Origin: UKL13-3 sp964392775
GTDB lineage: Bacteria; Bacteroidota; Bacteroidia; UKL13-3
DNA length: 64,000 nt
Assembly (NCBI GenBank): GCA_964392775.1
Contig: CAYMRD010000005.1
Coordinates: forward strand, 1-64,000
Direction of reading: 5' to 3'
The translations under genes were made by a program, and so were the position numbers. The notes under the pieces were generated by a model. That model saw only the letters and a program-made list of their open reading frames with translations, was not told the origin of the DNA and did no database searches. Shown here in pieces: positions 60,718 through 64,000 of this stretch (positions within the stretch are counted from its first letter, which is position 1; each line of letters starts with the position of its first letter).

Positions 60718-63318
60718 ATGAATCTAAATAATTTCACCATTAAATCACAGGAAGCCATTCAGCAGGCGCAACAAATTGCTGCGGGCAACACACATCAGTC
60801 GATTGAAACAGGGCATATCTTTAAAGCTCTGGTTGAAACGGATGATCAGGTGATTCCGTTTTTACTCAAAAAACTCAATGCCAATCCAACCCGTTTGGAA
60901 CAAACCGTAGATGCTATCATTGCGGGGTATCCTAAAGTATCGGGTGGAACAGGGCAGTATTTGAGCAATAACGCTAATCAGGTATTGTCGAAAGCGCAAA
61001 CGTACTTAAAAGAGTTTGGCGATGAATATGTGGCTATCGAGCATTTGTTGCTGGGATTGTTGCAGGGAAGTGATGCCGTTGCTTCCATGCTGAAAGATGC
61101 AGGCATCAATGAAAAAGATTTGAAAAAGGCCATCAAGGAATTACGTGGCGATCATAAAGTAACGTCACAAAGTGCCGAAGCTCAATACAATTCGCTGAAC
61201 AAATTTGCGAAGGACTTAAATGAGCTGGCTCAATCAGGCAAGCTTGATCCTGTAATCGGGCGTGATGATGAAATCAGACGGGTATTGCAAATCCTGTCGC
61301 GCAGAACCAAAAATAACCCGGTGCTGATTGGTGAACCGGGCGTTGGTAAAACCGCCATTGCCGAAGGTTTGGCCCATCGTATTGTAAGTGGTGATGTTCC
61401 CGAAAACCTAAAATCCAAACGCATTTTTTCGTTAGACATGGGTGCATTGATTGCCGGTGCCAAATACAAAGGAGAGTTTGAAGAACGCCTGAAAGCTGTT
61501 GTGAAAGAAGTGATTGACAGCGATGGCGAAATCATTTTGTTTATTGATGAAATTCATACCTTGGTAGGTGCCGGTGGAGGAGGCGAAGGAGCCATGGATG
61601 CTGCCAATATTTTAAAACCTGCTTTGGCCCGTGGAGAGCTGCGTTCCATTGGCGCAACAACCTTGGCCGAGTATCAACGTTATATCGAAAAAGACAAAGC
61701 GCTCGAAAGACGTTTTCAAAAAGTATATGTAGATGAACCCGATACCGAAAGTGCAATTTCTATTTTGCGTGGATTGAAAGAACGGTATGAAGTGCACCAT
61801 AAAGTGCGGATTAAAGATGAGGCAATTATTGCCGCAGTGGAATTATCACAACGGTATATCAATGATCGTTTTTTGCCGGATAAAGCCATCGACCTGATGG
61901 ATGAAGCGGCTTCAAAGTTGCGTTTGGAAATTGATTCAGTTCCCGAAGAAATTGATCAGCTGAACCGCAAAATTATGCAATTGGAGATTGAGCGCGAAGC
62001 CATTAAACGCGAAGGAGATGATAGCAAAGTGAAACAACTGAGCGAAGAAATATCCAACTTGCAATCGGATCAAACATCCTTGAAAGCCAAATGGCAAAGT
62101 GAAAAAACGGTTGTAGATGGTATTCAGCAAAGCAAACAGGAAATTGAAAACTTAAAACATGAAGCGGAGCTGGCCGAGCGCAATGGCGACTTTGCCAAGG
62201 TTGCTGAAATCAGATATGGAAAAGTAAAAGAAGCGGAAGCTCGTTTAGCTGATTATCAACAAAAATTAATTGAACAGCAAGGCGACAGCGCAATGGTGAA
62301 AGAAGAAGTGACCAGCGAAGATATTGCCGATGTGGTAAGCCGCTGGACGGGCGTTCCGGTTACACGCATGTTGCAAAGTGAACGTGAAAAATTATTGCAT
62401 CTCGAAGATGAATTGCACAAACGTGTGGTGGGTCAGGAAGAAGCTATTGAAGCGATTTCGGATGCCATTCGCAGAAGCCGTGCAGGGTTGAGTGATCCGA
62501 AAAAACCAATCGGCTCTTTCATCTTTTTAGGAACAACGGGTGTGGGTAAAACCGAACTGGCCAAAGCCCTTGCAAGCTTTTTGTTTAATCAGGACAGTGC
62601 CATGGTGCGTATTGATATGAGCGAGTATCAGGAAAAACATACGGTGAGCCGTTTGATTGGAGCGCCTCCGGGATATGTTGGTTACGAAGAAGGAGGTCAG
62701 TTGACTGAAGCTGTGCGCAGACGTCCATACTCGGTAGTATTATTGGATGAGATTGAAAAAGCGCATCCTGATGTATTCAATATTTTATTACAAGTATTGG
62801 ATGACGGACGCTTGACCGATAATAAAGGTCGCGTAGCGAATTTCAAAAACACCATCATCATCATGACTTCCAATATTGGTTCGCATATTATTCAGGAGAA
62901 ATTTGAGAATTATAATGAGTTTAACAAAGACGAAAAAATAGCTGAGGCCAAAGCCGGAGTGATGGAATTGTTGAAGCATACCATTCGTCCTGAGTTTTTA
63001 AACAGGATTGATGATGTGATGATGTTTACTCCATTGAGCCGTGAAAATGTGCGTGAGATTGTGAACCTTCAGTTTACATCCATTCAACAGCAATTATCGG
63101 AACAGGGCATTGAACTCAGCGCTACCGATGAGGTAATGGATTGGCTGGCAGAGTTGGGTTACGACCCGCAGTTTGGAGCCCGTCCGCTGAAACGTGTGGT
63201 GCAAAAACGAATATTGAATGAATTGTCGAAAGCTATTTTGGGCGGAACCATTCAAAAAGATTCAAGTATTTTGATTGTGCTGAATGAGCAGAAACAATTT
63301 GAGTTCAAGAATCAGTAA
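60718..63318 (+). CDS. clpB: ATP-dependent disaggregase ClpB
   Basis: 866 residues. N-domain (MNLNNFTIKSQEAI ..., 1-145), first AAA+ module with Walker A GEPGVGKT (205-212) and Walker B ILFIDEIHTLVGAG, a coiled-coil middle domain (about 410-530), second AAA+ with GTTGVGKT, VVLLDEIEKAHPDVF and the sensor NRIDDVMMF. With DnaK it dissolves protein aggregates. The start ATG 60718 matches the conserved N-terminus; the earlier in-frame start adds nine residues. No CIRCE-type repeat was seen upstream. Confidence 0.97.
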   Translation: MNLNNFTIKSQEAIQQAQQIAAGNTHQSIETGHIFKALVETDDQVIPFLLKKLNANPTRLEQTVDAIIAGYPKVSGGTGQYLSNNANQVLSKAQTYLKEFGDEYVAIEHLLLGLLQGSDAVASMLKDAGINEKDLKKAIKELRGDHKVTSQSAEAQYNSLNKFAKDLNELAQSGKLDPVIGRDDEIRRVLQILSRRTKNNPVLIGEPGVGKTAIAEGLAHRIVSGDVPENLKSKRIFSLDMGALIAGAKYKGEFEERLKAVVKEVIDSDGEIILFIDEIHTLVGAGGGGEGAMDAANILKPALARGELRSIGATTLAEYQRYIEKDKALERRFQKVYVDEPDTESAISILRGLKERYEVHHKVRIKDEAIIAAVELSQRYINDRFLPDKAIDLMDEAASKLRLEIDSVPEEIDQLNRKIMQLEIEREAIKREGDDSKVKQLSEEISNLQSDQTSLKAKWQSEKTVVDGIQQSKQEIENLKHEAELAERNGDFAKVAEIRYGKVKEAEARLADYQQKLIEQQGDSAMVKEEVTSEDIADVVSRWTGVPVTRMLQSEREKLLHLEDELHKRVVGQEEAIEAISDAIRRSRAGLSDPKKPIGSFIFLGTTGVGKTELAKALASFLFNQDSAMVRIDMSEYQEKHTVSRLIGAPPGYVGYEEGGQLTEAVRRRPYSVVLLDEIEKAHPDVFNILLQVLDDGRLTDNKGRVANFKNTIIIMTSNIGSHIIQEKFENYNEFNKDEKIAEAKAGVMELLKHTIRPEFLNRIDDVMMFTPLSRENVREIVNLQFTSIQQQLSEQGIELSATDEVMDWLAELGYDPQFGARPLKRVVQKRILNELSKAILGGTIQKDSSILIVLNEQKQFEFKNQ

Positions 63319-63364
63319 AAAATTAAATTTATTGCCCTCTCTTTCAAGGGGGGCTTTTAATAAT

Positions 63365-63775
63365 ATGCATTTTAAATCCCCCGTTTTAAGTTCAGAGTTT
63401 GTATTCCGCACCAGCCGCAGTGGGGGAGCGGGCGGACAAAACGTAAACAAGCTCTCCACCAAGGTGCAAATTGATTTTTCGATTCGTGATTCGGTTTTGT
63501 TAACCGAAAATGAGAAACAGTTACTGATAGAAAAGTTGGCGAAAAAACTCACCAACGATGGGGTATTGCAAGTGATGGCGCAAACCGAACGTACGCAATT
63601 GGGTAACAAACAAATTGCTACTCGCAAACTCTATCATATTCTCAATAAATGTTTTGTGGAACGCAAGAAACGCAAAGCGACCAAACCTACACGTTCATCT
63701 GTTGAGAAAAGATTGCACAGTAAAAAGAAGGATGCTGAGCGAAAACAAAACAGGCAATCGAAGTTTGGGGATTAA
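63365..63775 (+). CDS. arfB: Alternative ribosome-rescue factor ArfB
   Basis: 136 residues. Catalytic GGQ motif in RTSRSGGAGGQNVNK (Gly-Gly-Gln 23-25) and a basic C-terminal tail rich in Lys/Arg (VERKKRKATKPTRSSVEKR ... RKQNRQSKFGD), which enters the empty mRNA channel. It hydrolyses peptidyl-tRNA on stalled ribosomes. The start is ATG 63365, 46 bp after clpB; the longer frame overlapping clpB is unlikely. Confidence 0.94.
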   Translation: MHFKSPVLSSEFVFRTSRSGGAGGQNVNKLSTKVQIDFSIRDSVLLTENEKQLLIEKLAKKLTNDGVLQVMAQTERTQLGNKQIATRKLYHILNKCFVERKKRKATKPTRSSVEKRLHSKKKDAERKQNRQSKFGD

Positions 63776-63801
63776 CTAAGAATGTTCGCGCGAACGAGGA
63801 A

Positions 63802-64000
63802 TTATTTTTTAGACTTTTTATATCTTTTTTTGGGATGCATTTGAGCATTAATGAAACGAGTTATAATGATGTCGAAGTTATCTATCTCAAATATGACAAG
63901 GTAAGGAAACCGATCAAGGAGGGCTTGACGAAAATTCTTTCTTTTCTTCTGGTATCCATCAGGGGCTCGCTGAATATGGGAGAGAGCTTTATCCCATTCA
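63802..64000 (-). CDS. RelE/ParE-family toxin, C-terminal part (cut by window edge)
   Basis: The last 65 codons are visible, ending MHPKKRYKKSKK. The segment KNFRQALLDRFPYLVIFEID followed by FDIIITRFINAQMHP matches the end of RelE/ParE toxins, which cleave mRNA on ribosomes or block gyrase. The antitoxin would normally lie upstream, beyond the right edge. A perfect palindrome GTTCGCGCGAAC (63784-63795) lies between its stop and that of arfB. Confidence 0.75.
   Translation of the reverse strand, partial: EWDKALSHIQRAPDGYQKKRKNFRQALLDRFPYLVIFEIDNFDIIITRFINAQMHPKKRYKKSKK

Overview
The window is chromosomal DNA of a member of the phylum Bacteroidota, probably a chitinophaga- or saprospira-like lineage; no rRNA is present, so the placement rests on gene content. 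Supporting evidence is a type IX secretion substrate with a C-terminal sorting domain, the gliding/secretion proteins GldB and GldN, an exosortase paired with a tiny PVDGG-TM-KR tail protein, a GxxExxY protein, and Bacteroidota promoters (-33 TTG, -7 TAnnTTTG) before tRNA-Val, rpsA and others. Most of the window is ordinary housekeeping DNA; the accessory interest lies in a few operons and in many structured intergenic spacers.

Layout. 1-1.4 kb: three tandem related lipoproteins, the first cut by the edge. 1.4-5.2 kb: an intergenic repeat, a duplicated tail of rpsA, a Fic protein with three evenly spaced inverted repeats upstream, and rpsA. 5.3-8.4 kb: a compact four-gene exosortase operon (sorted mini-protein, exosortase, small membrane partner, HTTM-type membrane protein). 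8.4-12.5 kb: fmt, ccmB, namZ and a divergent FtsX-type permease. 12.7-15.7 kb: metB-hom behind a roughly 400-nt leader that encodes two tiny Met/Cys-rich peptides. 15.7-24.4 kb: WG-repeat protein, YheT hydrolase, RNase R, 7TMR-DISM histidine kinase, thioesterase, glycosyltransferase, gldB. 24.4-30.4 kb: beta-barrel protein, nadE, a small membrane protein, an AsmA-like protein, tRNA-Val. 30.5-36.3 kb: a lone RluA-type accessory domain, a response regulator with a six-PAS kinase, MsrA. 36.5-43.2 kb: redoxin plus a c-heme/copper monooxygenase-fold lipoprotein, a POT transporter, a 37-residue membrane peptide, DPP IV-type peptidase, GxxExxY protein. 43.1-52.3 kb: a 290-bp tandem duplication, FAD-linked oxidase, CDF transporter, T9SS-exported protein, dnaE. 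52.6-64 kb: TPR histidine kinase, thioredoxin, a 583-bp element of 116-bp tandem repeats with inverted ends, a lipoprotein, gldN, rfaE1, an aminotransferase, a small lipoprotein, clpB, arfB and a truncated RelE/ParE toxin.

How the parts connect. Envelope functions dominate: type IX secretion (gldB, gldN, the exported Asp-box protein), exosortase sorting, LPS heptose synthesis, peptidoglycan turnover (NamZ), AsmA and many lipoproteins. The best candidates for undescribed biology are the exosortase/HTTM operon with a terminator-like hairpin between substrate and enzyme, the Met/Cys leader peptides before metB-hom, and the Fic gene flanked by rpsA tail copies. Several intergenic spacers are short elements bounded by inverted repeats, and the signal peptide of the DPP IV-type peptidase appears to be made from such intergenic repeat DNA.
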